This document shows, piece by piece, positions 55,443-64,000 of a stretch of 64,000 bases of DNA. The notes under the pieces are model-generated. The model was given only the letters and a program-made list of their open reading frames with translations. It did no database searches and had not been told where the DNA came from. The stretch covers positions 62,001 to 126,000 of the forward strand of contig JARLJR010000091.1 in NCBI GenBank assembly GCA_031291095.1, read 5' to 3'. This DNA comes from Legionella sp. GTDB taxonomy: Bacteria > Pseudomonadota > Gammaproteobacteria > Legionellales > Legionellaceae. Within the stretch, counting starts at the first letter, position 1. Each line of letters starts with the position of its first letter. The position numbers and the translations under genes were made by a program.

Positions 55443-55503
55443 AATAATCCCTATTCATTGCATTATAGCCATGAATAGGGATTATTGCTGGGCCTTTCGG
55501 CCC
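55443..55503. terminator. Double hairpin terminator of dnaK
   Basis: AATAATCCCTATTCAT (55443-55458) and its exact inverse (55471-55486) with a 12-nt loop, next to GGGCC-TTTC-GGCCC (55490-55503). Both read after the dnaK stop on the minus strand. Confidence 0.75.
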
Positions 55504-55537
55504 AATCAAGGTTTTACCAAACCCTTTGAATAAACGA

Positions 55538-57475
55538 TTACTTCTTATCGTCCTTAACTTCTTCAAATTCAGCATCCACAACACCATCATCTGCTTTTGG
55601 AGACTCATGGGCGTGTTCTTCCTGTGCACCACTTTGCTGAGCTTGACCTTCTGCTGATTTTTTCGCGTAAACGCGCTCAGCCATTTTCGCAGAAGCATCA
55701 GTTAACGTTTTTACTTTCGCTTCAATTTCTGCTTTATCAGTACCTTGAACTGCTTCTTTTAGCTCAGAAACTGCCGTTTCAATGCCTTTTTTCTCATCTT
55801 CAGAAAGTTCCTCAGCTAAATCTTTCATGGATTTTTCACAGCTGTGGATCAAACTATCAGCCTGATTACGAAGCTCTGCTAATTCTTTAAACTTCTTATC
55901 TTCTTCAGCATGAGATTGAGCATCTTTAACCATGGCATCCACTTCTTCATCACTCAAACCACTGGAGGCTTTAATGACAATAGATTGTGCCTTGTTCGTT
56001 GCTTTATCTTTAGCAGAAACATTAAGTATACCATTCGCGTCAATATCAAAAGTCACTTCAATTTGTGGTACGCCACGTGGTGCAGGAGGAATATCACCCA
56101 AATCAAATCGACCTAAAGATTTATTCGCGGATGCTTGCTCTCGCTCACCTTGCAATACATGTACAGTTACGGCAGTTTGGTTGTCATCCGCAGTAGAGAA
56201 CACTTGGTTTGCCTTGGTAGGAATTGTCGTGTTTTTCTCGATGAGCTTGGTCATAATACCGCCCATTGTTTCAATACCTAAAGACAATGGCGTTACGTCA
56301 AGCAAGAGAATATCTTTCACTTCACCAGACAATACTGCTGCCTGAATTGCCGCACCCACAGCGACTGCTTCGTCAGGGTTCACGTCTTTACGTGGTTCTT
56401 TACCAAAGAATTCTTCCACAGTTTTTTGTACTAAAGGCATACGAGTCTGACCACCAACCAAAATAACTTCATTGATTTGTGATACAGTTAAGCCCGCATC
56501 TTTCAATGCTGTTTTACATGGTTCAATAGTACGCTCAACCAACTTCTCAACTAAAGATTCTAACTTCGCACGAGTTAATTTAATGTTTAAGTGTTTTGGT
56601 CCAGTAGCATCTGCAGTGATGTAAGGCAAATTAACGTCTGTTTGTTGTGCTGAAGACAATTCAATTTTTGCCTTTTCAGCCGCTTCTTTCAAACGTTGTA
56701 ATGCCAATGGATCATTATGTAAATCAATGCCTGAATCTTTTTTGAATTCTGCGGCCAAATAATCAATCAATGCCAAGTCAAAATCTTCACCACCAAGGAA
56801 GGTATCTCCATTCGTTGCTAATACTTCGAATTGGTGTTCGCCATCAACCTCAGCAATTTCAATGATGGAAATATCAAACGTACCACCACCAAGGTCGTAT
56901 ACAGCAATGATGGAATCGCCACGTTTTTTGTCCATACCGTAAGCAAGAGCAGCTGCAGTAGGCTCGTTAATAATACGTTTTACTTCAAGACCAGCAATAC
57001 GGCCCGCATCTTTAGTCGCTTGACGTTGTGAATCGTTGAAATAAGCAGGTACAGTAATAACCGCTTCTTTCACTTCTTCACCTAAATAATCTTCTGCAGT
57101 CTTTTTCATTTTACGTAAAACTTCAGCAGAGATTTGTGGTGGTGCTTTATCTTGGCCTTGTACTTTAACCCAAGCATCACCATTGTCCGCTTTGATGATT
57201 TTGTATGGAACCATCTTAATATCTTTTTGCACTACGCCATCATCAAAACGACGACCGATTAAACGCTTAATCGCGAATAATGTTTTTTCAGGGTTTGTTA
57301 CTGATTGGCGTTTTGCAGATTGACCAACTAGGATTTCACCATCATCAGTGTATGCAACAATTGAAGGCGTTGTACGATGACCTTCACCGCTCTCAATAAC
57401 ACGAGGCTTATCACCTTCCATTACCGCGACACATGAGTTAGTAGTACCTAAGTCTATTCCAATAATCTTTGCCAT
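55538..57475 (-). CDS. dnaK: Chaperone DnaK (Hsp70)
   Basis: 645 residues. ATPase domain with [31 protein letters not shown] and the GGQTRMP loop; linker [17 protein letters not shown]; substrate-binding domain and helical lid; C-terminal [12 protein letters not shown] (EEVK-type tail). Refolds proteins with DnaJ and GrpE. A near-consensus heat-shock promoter lies directly upstream (57522-57549), in addition to the one before grpE. Confidence 0.98.
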   Translation of the reverse strand: MAKIIGIDLGTTNSCVAVMEGDKPRVIESGEGHRTTPSIVAYTDDGEILVGQSAKRQSVTNPEKTLFAIKRLIGRRFDDGVVQKDIKMVPYKIIKADNGDAWVKVQGQDKAPPQISAEVLRKMKKTAEDYLGEEVKEAVITVPAYFNDSQRQATKDAGRIAGLEVKRIINEPTAAALAYGMDKKRGDSIIAVYDLGGGTFDISIIEIAEVDGEHQFEVLATNGDTFLGGEDFDLALIDYLAAEFKKDSGIDLHNDPLALQRLKEAAEKAKIELSSAQQTDVNLPYITADATGPKHLNIKLTRAKLESLVEKLVERTIEPCKTALKDAGLTVSQINEVILVGGQTRMPLVQKTVEEFFGKEPRKDVNPDEAVAVGAAIQAAVLSGEVKDILLLDVTPLSLGIETMGGIMTKLIEKNTTIPTKANQVFSTADDNQTAVTVHVLQGEREQASANKSLGRFDLGDIPPAPRGVPQIEVTFDIDANGILNVSAKDKATNKAQSIVIKASSGLSDEEVDAMVKDAQSHAEEDKKFKELAELRNQADSLIHSCEKSMKDLAEELSEDEKKGIETAVSELKEAVQGTDKAEIEAKVKTLTDASAKMAERVYAKKSAEGQAQQSGAQEEHAHESPKADDGVVDAEFEEVKDDKK

Positions 57476-57521
57476 TCTCTTCTTACTCCAAATTAATATT
57501 TTTCACTATGTGATGAAATTC

Positions 57522-57549
57522 ATATGGGGTATATCGCTCTGATTTCAAC
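57522..57549 (-). promoter_or_regulatory. Heat-shock (sigma-32) promoter of dnaK
   Basis: On the minus strand: GTTGAAA (57543-57549), 13-bp spacer, CCCCATAT (57522-57529). This fits the sigma-32 consensus CTTGAAA-N11-16-CCCCATnT and lies 47 bp before the dnaK start. Confidence 0.75.
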
Positions 57550-57561
57550 CCATTTCCTGAA

Positions 57562-58155
57562 TTATTTTTTTGATACAATGACGCGCGCAGGTCTAATGAC
57601 GCGATCATTGAGCTTGTACCCTTTCTGGAATACGGCAATAACTGTATTCGGTGCAACATCGGGTGCATCCTGCATAGTCATCGCTTCATGTTCTTGAGGG
57701 TCAAAAGGCATCCCCATCGGATCAAGTTGCTGTACATCAAATTTCTGCAATACATCGACAAACAATTTCATCGTTAACTCAAGGCCTTCACGCATTGCCA
57801 CATCATCCGCTTTAGCCGCCAATTGTAGAGCCTGCTCTAAGCTGTCAATAATCGGTAATAAAGCGCTGATTAATTTTTCAGCACCATATCGATGCGCATT
57901 AGCAATTTCACGTTCAGCACGACGGCGAACGTTATCCAACTCAGCCATAGCACGTACAGACTTTTCCCAGTTTTCATGGGCCTTTTGCTCGGCAAGGGTC
58001 AATTGCTCACTTAATTCTTTATAATTCACATGCTCCAAGCCTTCCTCATGATGAACTGGCTCATCAACATCGCTTTGTTCTTCAGTAGGTTGCTCCTCGT
58101 GAGCTTGGTGTTCTTCTTTAAATTTATTCCAATCTTTTTTATCGTGTTTGCTCAT
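57562..58155 (-). CDS. grpE: Nucleotide exchange factor GrpE
   Basis: 197 residues. The acidic N-terminus (EEQPTEEQSDVDEPVHHEEG) is followed by a long helix (LSEQLTLAEQKAHENWEKSVRAMAELDNVRRRAEREI) with the conserved DNVRRR, and a beta domain ending with VGVxx-type VIRPARVIVSKK. It releases ADP from DnaK. First gene of the grpE-dnaK pair; 86 bp before dnaK. Confidence 0.95.
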   Translation of the reverse strand: MSKHDKKDWNKFKEEHQAHEEQPTEEQSDVDEPVHHEEGLEHVNYKELSEQLTLAEQKAHENWEKSVRAMAELDNVRRRAEREIANAHRYGAEKLISALLPIIDSLEQALQLAAKADDVAMREGLELTMKLFVDVLQKFDVQQLDPMGMPFDPQEHEAMTMQDAPDVAPNTVIAVFQKGYKLNDRVIRPARVIVSKK

Positions 58156-58186
58156 CCAAATAACTCCTGACTAACCTGAACTCTGC

Positions 58187-58215
58187 ACATGGGGACAATA
58201 GCGATAAATTTCAAG
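58187..58215 (-). promoter_or_regulatory. Heat-shock (sigma-32) promoter of grpE
   Basis: On the minus strand: CTTGAAA (58209-58215), 14-bp spacer, CCCCATGT (58187-58194). An exact match to the sigma-32 consensus, 32 bp before the grpE start. Confidence 0.85.
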
Positions 58216-58274
58216 GCCTGATTTTAAAATAAGTTACTTCGTTTAGACCTATATATACTTCGCTTATAAAAGAC

Positions 58275-58470
58275 CGAATTACCGCGGCATGCAGGAAAAT
58301 CGGAGCAATAAGGCCCAGATAGTGAAGTAAGGGCCTGTTTACAGTTCGCTAGCTTGAGTCCCAATGCCTCAATTTCCGAGCACCGAAGCACAGCATACAT
58401 CAGTATGTGAGCATCGGAGCGCAGGAAATCGGGGCAGTGGGCCAAGATAGTAGAAATGTAGACAGGCCCT
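58275..58470. repeat. Composite repeat upstream of grpE
   Basis: Starts with a half GAATTACCGCGG element (58275-58290). Then about 50 bp (58292-58343: GCAGGAAAATCGGAGCAATA...AGGCCCAGATAGTGAAG) recur directly at 58411-58468 with small changes, and an inverted, more degraded copy lies between them (58344-58410). The gap between grpE and the DAHP synthase gene holds little else. Confidence 0.65.
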
Positions 58471-58530
58471 GTTGCAGTATGTGTCCATTTATTCCATACT
58501 TAGACACCGAAAAAGTCACTTGGATTTATT

Positions 58531-59862
58531 ATGCAAAAATGGTCGCCGACTTCCTGGCTCCAGCGCTCCTATTTGCAAGCTGCAAACTATGCTGATGAAA
58601 CACTGCTAAAAAAGGCTGTGGATCAATTGAGCCTGCTGCCGCCACTGGTTACCAGTAGTGAAGTAAAAAATTTAAAAAGAGAAATTGCCCGCGCTGGACG
58701 CGGTGAATCGTTTATTCTACAGGGCGGTGATTGTGCCGAATCATTTAATGATTGTCGCCCTGAAATTATTAGCAATAAGTTAAAAATCATGCTGCAAATG
58801 AGTTTGATCTTATTGCATGGTCTGCGCAAACCGATTATTCGCGTTGGCCGCATTGCTGGACAATACGCCAAACCACGTTCTTCAGATTTTGAAACTATTG
58901 ATGGGATTACGTTACCCAGTTATCGCGGTGATTTGGTTAATTCGCCAGAGTTTACTCCAGAAGCGAGAGAACCTAACCCTAATTTATTGCTTCAGGCATA
59001 CAGTTACTCAGGTATCACCCTGAATTTTATTCGCGCTTTATTGGATAGTGGTTTTGCAGATTTGAATCATCCTCAACGTTGGGATTTAAGCTTTGTAGAA
59101 CATTCTCAGCAAAAAGAAGAATATAAAACATTAGTTAATTCAATTAGTGATGCTTTAGATTTCCTGGAAACTATTGATGGTATTCAATCCAGTAATTTAT
59201 CGAAAGTTGATTTTTATACCTCTCATGAAGCGCTTCATCTGCATTATGAGCAAGCCCTGACTCGCCAATTAGAAGATGGCTTATGGTATAACTTATCCAC
59301 GCATCTGCCCTGGATTGGTATGAGAACAGCCCAAGCTGACAGCGCTCATTTAGAATTCTTACGCGGTGTGCAAAATCCGTTAGGCATAAAAATTGGCCCT
59401 AGTGCTACGCCTGAGTGGTTGCAAGAAGTGCTGGAGATTGCGAATCCTAATCGTGAAGAAGGACGTCTTTTATTGTATACGCGTTTGGGTGCACAACAAA
59501 TCGATCGCCTATTACCTCCGCTGATTGACGCAGTGAAAAAAACAAACATTCCGGTAACTTGGTCTTGCGACCCCATGCATGGTAATACCGAAAGTACTGC
59601 AGATGGCATTAAAACACGCCATTTTGATAATATTCTTTTAGAGTTACAACAAGCTCTGGAAATTCACCGTAGTATGGGCAGTTATCTAGGCGGCGTTCAT
59701 TTTGAGCTAACCGGAGATAACGTCACTGAGTGTATTGGTGGTGCTCGCGGTTTAGCGGCGCATGATCTTAAGACAGCTTATCATAGCCTGGTGGATCCTC
59801 GCTTAAACTATGAACAATCAATTGAGATGGCTTTGCAGTTGAGTCGACAGTTTAGGGGTTGA
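58531..59862 (+). CDS. Class II DAHP synthase
   Basis: 443 residues. KWSPTSWLQRSYLQAANY at the N-terminus, SFILQGGDCAESF, LRVGRIAGQYAKPRSS, WIGMRTAQADSAHLEFLRG, KIGPSATPEWL and VTWSCDPMHGNT are all class II motifs. It joins phosphoenolpyruvate and erythrose 4-phosphate, the first step of the shikimate pathway to aromatic amino acids. Class II enzymes are the plant/actinobacterial type but also occur in gammaproteobacteria, including Legionella. Monocistronic. A complete GTCATCCTGA repeat follows. Confidence 0.94.
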   Translation: MQKWSPTSWLQRSYLQAANYADETLLKKAVDQLSLLPPLVTSSEVKNLKREIARAGRGESFILQGGDCAESFNDCRPEIISNKLKIMLQMSLILLHGLRKPIIRVGRIAGQYAKPRSSDFETIDGITLPSYRGDLVNSPEFTPEAREPNPNLLLQAYSYSGITLNFIRALLDSGFADLNHPQRWDLSFVEHSQQKEEYKTLVNSISDALDFLETIDGIQSSNLSKVDFYTSHEALHLHYEQALTRQLEDGLWYNLSTHLPWIGMRTAQADSAHLEFLRGVQNPLGIKIGPSATPEWLQEVLEIANPNREEGRLLLYTRLGAQQIDRLLPPLIDAVKKTNIPVTWSCDPMHGNTESTADGIKTRHFDNILLELQQALEIHRSMGSYLGGVHFELTGDNVTECIGGARGLAAHDLKTAYHSLVDPRLNYEQSIEMALQLSRQFRG

Positions 59863-59865
59863 GCC

Positions 59866-59954
59866 CGTCATCCTGAGGAGTTTACTACGAAGGATCTCCT
59901 GAATGTGGCATAGTGCCTCATTCAGGAGATCCTTCACTTCGTTCAGGATGACGT
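59866..59954. repeat. Palindromic repeat (GTCATCCTGA family, best copy)
   Basis: Outer arms CGTCATCCTGA / TCAGGATGACG, inner arms GGATCTCCTGAATG / CATTCAGGAGATCC with a 16-nt centre. Separates the convergent DAHP synthase and hemE genes. Confidence 0.85.
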
Positions 59955-59970
59955 ACTATCATCGCCCTGC

Positions 59971-61029
59971 TCACTGATGATAAAAAGGACTAAACTCATG
60001 CACCGCCTCAACCATCGCCGCCACATGCTCGGGGGGTACATCTGGAGTAATACCATGTCCTAAATTAAATACATGTCCAGAACCATGTCCATAAGACGCT
60101 AATACCTTTTGAACCTGCTCCCGGATACATTTCTCTGAGCTCAGTAAAACAGAAGGATCTAAATTACCCTGCAAAGCCACTTTATCGCCCACTCTACGAC
60201 GTGCTTCAGACAAATCACAGGTCCAATCCAATCCCAAAGCATCACAGCCAGTAGCCAACATGCGCTCTAACCATTGCCCGCCCCCTTTAGTAAATAAGAT
60301 AACCGGGACATCAGGATAATTAGCTTTCAAGTGTTGGATAATTTGCTGCATGTAAGCCAATGAAAATGATTGGTAGTTTTCTGGTGTGAGTATTCCGCCC
60401 CAGGTGTCAAAAAGCATCACGGCATTAACACCTGCCTTGATTTGCTCCCCCAAATAGTCTGCTACGGATACAGCCAGTTTCTGCAATAAAAGATGTGCGG
60501 CTTCGCTTTCGGTGTAAATCAGCTTTAAAATACGCTTAAAATCTCTAGTGCTCTGCCCTTCAACCATATAACAGGCTAAAGTCCATGGACTACCCGCAAA
60601 ACCAATTAGGGGAAGTTCTTGCGGCATTTCCTTACGGATTAAACGCACTGCGCTCATCACATAGGCCAAGGAATCAGTGGTTTCAGGTACTTGCAACTTT
60701 TTAATTGCTTCAAGATCACGTACTGGATGCTGAAAACAAGGCCCCTCTCCTTCAGCAAAATACAAACCCAAACCCATAGCATCAGGAATAGTTAAAATAT
60801 CAGAAAATAAAATCGCTGCGTCCATCGCATACCGTCGCAATGGTTGTAAAGTTACTTCGCAAGCTAATTCTGGGTTTTTGCAAAGACTTAAAAAATCACC
60901 TGCCTGTGCTCGCATTTGTCGGTATTCAGGTAAATAACGACCCGCTTGACGCATCATCCATATTGGTGTTCTTTCAACGGGTTCACGTCTTAACGCTCGG
61001 AGAAATAAAGATTGGTTTAGATCATACAT
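59971..61029 (-). CDS. hemE: Uroporphyrinogen decarboxylase
   Basis: 352 residues. [18 protein letters not shown] (conserved Arg pair and active-site region), [13 protein letters not shown] and FTKGGG match HemE. The active-site Asp ([10 protein letters not shown]) is present. It decarboxylates uroporphyrinogen III to coproporphyrinogen III in haem synthesis. ATG at 61027-61029 with poor ribosome site. Divergent from folB. Confidence 0.96.
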   Translation of the reverse strand: MYDLNQSLFLRALRREPVERTPIWMMRQAGRYLPEYRQMRAQAGDFLSLCKNPELACEVTLQPLRRYAMDAAILFSDILTIPDAMGLGLYFAEGEGPCFQHPVRDLEAIKKLQVPETTDSLAYVMSAVRLIRKEMPQELPLIGFAGSPWTLACYMVEGQSTRDFKRILKLIYTESEAAHLLLQKLAVSVADYLGEQIKAGVNAVMLFDTWGGILTPENYQSFSLAYMQQIIQHLKANYPDVPVILFTKGGGQWLERMLATGCDALGLDWTCDLSEARRRVGDKVALQGNLDPSVLLSSEKCIREQVQKVLASYGHGSGHVFNLGHGITPDVPPEHVAAMVEAVHEFSPFYHQ

Positions 61030-61146
61030 AGTGCAACCCCAGCATTATAAAATGCGCTTATCTTACCATAATCAATACAACCCAGACTTAATTAAGAAAG
61101 AAAATTTAGGTAAAATGACTACAAACCAAATGAGTAGGAAAAAAAA

Positions 61147-61485
61147 GTGGATACCTTACATATTAAAGGCTTAAAAGCAAGCACCCGCATTGGCGTATAT
61201 ACCTGGGAACAGCACATTAACCAACAATTACTTATCGATATCAGCATTGATACCGACTTAAGCTCATGCCAAGAAGACCTCAATAAAACCATTGATTATG
61301 CTGCTCTTTGTGAAACCGTCACACAATTTGTGGAATCGAAGGCATTTCAACTTATTGAATCAGTGGCTAATGAAGTGGCTCATTTCATTCAAGAAAATTT
61401 TAAGGTAGTTCAGCTTACTGTGGGTGTAAGTAAACCTCATGCAATAAAAAATGCGGATAATATCCAAGTCATTGTGCGCCGTTAA
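61147..61485 (+). CDS. folB: Dihydroneopterin aldolase
   Basis: 112 residues; GTG start at 61147 after GAGTAGGAAAAAA. LHIKGLKASTRIGVYTWEQHINQQLLIDISIDTD and TIDYAALCETVTQFVESK match FolB, including the active-site Glu (WEQ) and Tyr (YAAL), and the C-terminal VTVGVSKPHAIKNADNIQVIV (KP-x-A). It acts in folate synthesis. The family forms octamers. No folK adjoins. Confidence 0.93.
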   Translation: MDTLHIKGLKASTRIGVYTWEQHINQQLLIDISIDTDLSSCQEDLNKTIDYAALCETVTQFVESKAFQLIESVANEVAHFIQENFKVVQLTVGVSKPHAIKNADNIQVIVRR

Positions 61486-61577
61486 ATATCCTTAAATCGA
61501 GCCCATAAAGTAAAAAAATACACATCAATGCCTAATAATGATACTATCGCCCCCCTATTTACTTAGGAAACGTAATT

Positions 61578-62642
61578 GTGTTTTCATTTATTGTTAGCGG
61601 CGTTATCGTTTTAGGCAAAATCTTATTAGGTTTGGCGCTTACAGGAATTTCTCTAATAATCGTGGCAATGATTGCGAGTGCTTTTTTTGCTAATCAATTG
61701 CCTCCTCGTCAAAAAATTCGGCTCGCTGATGGACGTATCATGGAAGGCCCCGATAAAGTACTCGGAGAAGGAGCATTTGGAGCCGTACATCAATATCAGC
61801 TCGAAAATAAACCCGTAGCGGTTAAAATGCCCAAAGATCCTACATATGATAAGCTACAAAAACATGAGCTTGCCTTATTAAAAAAGGCAAATCCCCATCC
61901 CCAAATCCTCCAATTAGTAGCTGAAGCCCAAGTAGATCATACAACGTGGATCGTTACAGAATTTATGCGTGGCTCTCTTCGAGGTTTATTAGATAACCTA
62001 CCCAATTTATCCTGGAAAACCAAATTATCCATCGCGATTCAAATTGTAAAAGGTGTAGTGCATTTGCATCAGGTATCGAAAGGTATATTTCAAAGAGAAA
62101 TGATAGTTCATCAAGATTTAAAACCAGATAATATTCTGGTTGATCGATTTGAAGATACCCCTAGGATTAAAGCCAAAATTGGTGATTTTGGCATTGCTAA
62201 AGAAGTTCATGCACTTACTATTCCGATTATAGGCACAACCATTGCATCGGGCGTAGTAAGAGGGGCCGAAGGAGGAACCCTGAACTATTCTGCCCCAGAA
62301 ACAGTAAAAGCATTAGTTAAAGGCAAAGGAAGTGCGGGCCCAAAATGTGATATTTTTAGTCTAGGCATTATCTTATGGGAACTTGCTACTGGACGCATGC
62401 CTCGAAGAGCTGAAGAAGAAATTATAGAAGGTAGATTTGATGAATTTGCTCAAGAAGAGCAACAAAATCGGCGCTCCCATACTAAAAAATCTTTCTTTGG
62501 TTCTGTTACACAAACAACCAAGCCCACTTACCCTCGATGCAGCTTTTTTGGCCCAATTATTAAATCATGTATTGCTCCAAATCCGGAAAAACGCAATACG
62601 GCATCAGAATTGTTACATAAGTTGGAACAAGTATCGATTTAA
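61578..62642 (+). CDS. Membrane-anchored eukaryotic-like Ser/Thr protein kinase
   Basis: 354 residues; GTG start at 61578 after TTAGGAAAC. An N-terminal membrane segment (residues 5-37) precedes a complete kinase domain: GEGAFGAV (64-71), Lys83 (AVKM), Glu97, HQDLKPDNIL (Asp180, Asn185), DFG (203-205) and SAPET (239-241). The membrane part could be a translocated-protein anchor or an inner-membrane tether. LegK kinases are Dot/Icm effectors; this one is not clearly one of them, but the HQD catalytic loop and the eukaryotic-like layout fit. The tail lacks an acidic block. Confidence 0.9.
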   Translation: MFSFIVSGVIVLGKILLGLALTGISLIIVAMIASAFFANQLPPRQKIRLADGRIMEGPDKVLGEGAFGAVHQYQLENKPVAVKMPKDPTYDKLQKHELALLKKANPHPQILQLVAEAQVDHTTWIVTEFMRGSLRGLLDNLPNLSWKTKLSIAIQIVKGVVHLHQVSKGIFQREMIVHQDLKPDNILVDRFEDTPRIKAKIGDFGIAKEVHALTIPIIGTTIASGVVRGAEGGTLNYSAPETVKALVKGKGSAGPKCDIFSLGIILWELATGRMPRRAEEEIIEGRFDEFAQEEQQNRRSHTKKSFFGSVTQTTKPTYPRCSFFGPIIKSCIAPNPEKRNTASELLHKLEQVSI

Positions 62643-62659
62643 AGACTCGATACGTAACC

Positions 62660-62681
62660 CGTATTAGCTGGGCGTAATACG
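62660..62681. terminator. Hairpin, probable terminator (CGTATTA family)
   Basis: CGTATTA...TAATACG stem, with outer complementary flanks, between the convergent kinase and SPOR genes. Confidence 0.55.
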
Positions 62682-62704
62682 AGCTACGTCGGGATCAAGA
62701 GTCA

Positions 62705-63433
62705 TTAACCCGCAGTAACCATCCCACGCAAACGAGAGTTTCGCGCTAAATCGCCTTGCGCTCGTTGCGCTAAGGAGCGATTCGCATAGGGTCCAACCAC
62801 AACACGATACCAAATCCCTTTCGAGGCATGATTAATGGGAATCACGCTCACATTAAACCCTTTAAGCGTTAAGATCCCTTTCATCTGCTCCGCATCACTG
62901 CGTGCCTTAAAGGCTGCAACCTGCACTGAAAAAGAACCTCTGCTGGCCGCAGGTGCAACAGGCCGCACTTCAGCAACTCGTACTGGTGCAGGCACCTGCA
63001 CTTTGGCTACAGCAGGCTTTGGTGCGGATGCAGTTACTGTAGTAGCAACTACAGCGGTTTGCGCCGTTGTCGTAGGAACATTAGGCGCTGTAGCTGTTGA
63101 GGCGGTTGTGGTAGTGGTCGCAGGACGAGCCGCAGCCGCATTGCTTGCTGCCTGTTGCGAATTAGGAGCCTTTTCATTGGTCAAGAGAGTATAGAACTCA
63201 AACTTCGGCTTAGGAGGAATTGCAGCCTGGCGTTCAGGTTGAGGCTTTGGCGCTTCTTTGCGTGCCTCATGATGCGCCAAAACCTGGGAATTAACCCAAT
63301 GACTAATTGCGTCAACATCAAAAACAGTCGCAGTAAAGTAACCTAGCAAAAAACACACTGCCATTACTAAAATCTGTTGTGGCGCACTGGTGTGCGCACG
63401 TCCAGAGCGCTTAGTTTTATATTCTCTTCCCAT
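62705..63433 (-). CDS. SPOR-domain protein (FtsN-like)
   Basis: 242 residues. A short cytoplasmic Arg-rich start, one membrane helix (ILVMAVCFLLGYFTATVF), a long low-complexity Ala/Thr/Pro-rich periplasmic linker (residues 90-160) and a C-terminal SPOR domain (FSVQVAAFKARSDAEQMKGILTLKGFNVSVI...WYRVVVGPYANRSLAQRAQGDL) that binds denuded septal glycan. The layout equals FtsN, a late division protein. Its start overlaps the argS stop by one base (TAATG), so they are coupled. Confidence 0.87.
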   Translation of the reverse strand: MGREYKTKRSGRAHTSAPQQILVMAVCFLLGYFTATVFDVDAISHWVNSQVLAHHEARKEAPKPQPERQAAIPPKPKFEFYTLLTNEKAPNSQQAASNAAAARPATTTTTASTATAPNVPTTTAQTAVVATTVTASAPKPAVAKVQVPAPVRVAEVRPVAPAASRGSFSVQVAAFKARSDAEQMKGILTLKGFNVSVIPINHASKGIWYRVVVGPYANRSLAQRAQGDLARNSRLRGMVTAG

Positions 63434-64000
63434 TACATACTCTCAGGAGCGGATACGCCCAACAAATCCAAACCATTATTTAATACCTGACGTACAGCCT
63501 CTAACAAACATAAACGCGCATAGCGTAATTGCTCATGCTCGCATAAAAGTTGTACCGCATTATAATAGCTATGTAATCCGTTAGCCAATTCACGTAAGTA
63601 ATAAGCAATTTGATGAGGCTCGCATTGGATGGCAGACTGTTCCACAATCTCCGTATAACGACCAATTAATGCAATTAATGCAGCCTCGTGGGGCTGATCT
63701 AATAAATTGATATGCTCCAGCCCCACTGCTTTATCCCAAGATAAACCCCGCTCGTTTAATTGTCGTAGTACCGAGCAAATACGTGCATGGGCGTACTGAA
63801 TATAGTAAACCGGATTATCACTGGACTCTGATTTTGCTAAATCCAAATCAAAATCCATATGTTGTTCTGATTTTCGCGCTACATAAAAGAAACGCGCGGC
63901 ATCATTGCCCACTTCATCACGTAACTCTCTTAAGGTAACGAACGAACCGCTACGAGTTGACATTTGAACTCGATCACCACCTCGATAAAGAATCGCGAAC
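63433..64000 (-). CDS. argS: Arginyl-tRNA synthetase, C-terminal part (5' end outside window)
   Basis: The last ~188 residues, running off the right edge. [70 protein letters not shown] is the class I KMSKS-like region and anticodon-binding domain of ArgRS (here MSTRSG in place of KMSKS). The N-terminal catalytic part lies outside. It charges tRNA-Arg. Coupled to the SPOR gene downstream, a pairing common in gammaproteobacteria. Confidence 0.95.
   Translation of the reverse strand, partial: FAILYRGGDRVQMSTRSGSFVTLRELRDEVGNDAARFFYVARKSEQHMDFDLDLAKSESSDNPVYYIQYAHARICSVLRQLNERGLSWDKAVGLEHINLLDQPHEAALIALIGRYTEIVEQSAIQCEPHQIAYYLRELANGLHSYYNAVQLLCEHEQLRYARLCLLEAVRQVLNNGLDLLGVSAPESM

Overview
The window (about 38-40% G+C by eye) looks like chromosome from Legionella or a close relative in the Legionellales. 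The reasons are a gammaproteobacterial housekeeping set (grpE-dnaK-dnaJ, carA, metK, ahcY, prfC, hemE, argS, split pntA/pntB, 6S RNA) interleaved with proteins of the Dot/Icm-effector type. These include ankyrin-repeat proteins, eukaryotic-like kinases, a mitochondrial-carrier-like protein and a protein resembling the SidE-family phosphodiesterase domain. No IS transposase, integrase, phage gene or CRISPR array was seen.

Layout. 1-12 kb: a truncated kynureninase-type enzyme, an acyltransferase-3/SGNH protein, an ankyrin protein with a papain-like N-terminus, a GNAT/Lrp divergent pair, an alcohol dehydrogenase, an unknown acidic-tailed protein, an AzgA-type purine permease and a ClC channel. 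Two genes too short for routine calling lie here: a 47-aa secreted peptide (5375-5518) and a 55-aa lipoprotein (8039-8206). 12-19 kb: a YdgA-like protein followed by four poorly known, alternately oriented genes (ankyrin, unknown, small unknown, Cys/His-motif protein) that look like an accessory effector cluster. 19-27 kb: bestrophin, APC permease, GDSL lipase, AidB-like acyl-CoA dehydrogenase, LncP-like carrier, Skp/OmpH and type-4 uracil-DNA glycosylase. 27-36 kb: LicD protein, an ABC-F ATPase with a possible attenuator leader, translationally coupled to an ABC exporter, a repeat-rich gap, a secreted unknown, a divergent kinase and a dicarboxylate symporter. 36-46 kb: GH3/NagZ, tRNA-Ser(GGA), several small secreted proteins, 6S RNA, pntAA-pntAB-pntB and the SidE-PDE-like protein. 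46-64 kb: mostly housekeeping on the minus strand (prfC, S8 protease, carA-metK-ahcY, grpE-dnaK-dnaJ, hemE, argS with a SPOR protein), plus class II DAHP synthase, folB and a membrane-anchored Ser/Thr kinase on the plus strand.

Regulation visible in the sequence: two near-consensus heat-shock (sigma-32) promoters, one before grpE and one before dnaK; a sigma-70-like promoter and terminator framing 6S RNA; many strong bidirectional hairpins between genes; and at least three families of dispersed palindromic repeats (cores GTCATCCTGA, GAATTACCGCGG and CGTATTA) in the intergenic gaps.

No single cluster can be claimed as a new system. The best leads are the standalone SidE-type phosphodiesterase, the two Cys/His putative proteases, the unrecognised 14-19 kb cluster and the ABC-F leader. 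All family assignments are from reading motifs; no database search was possible.
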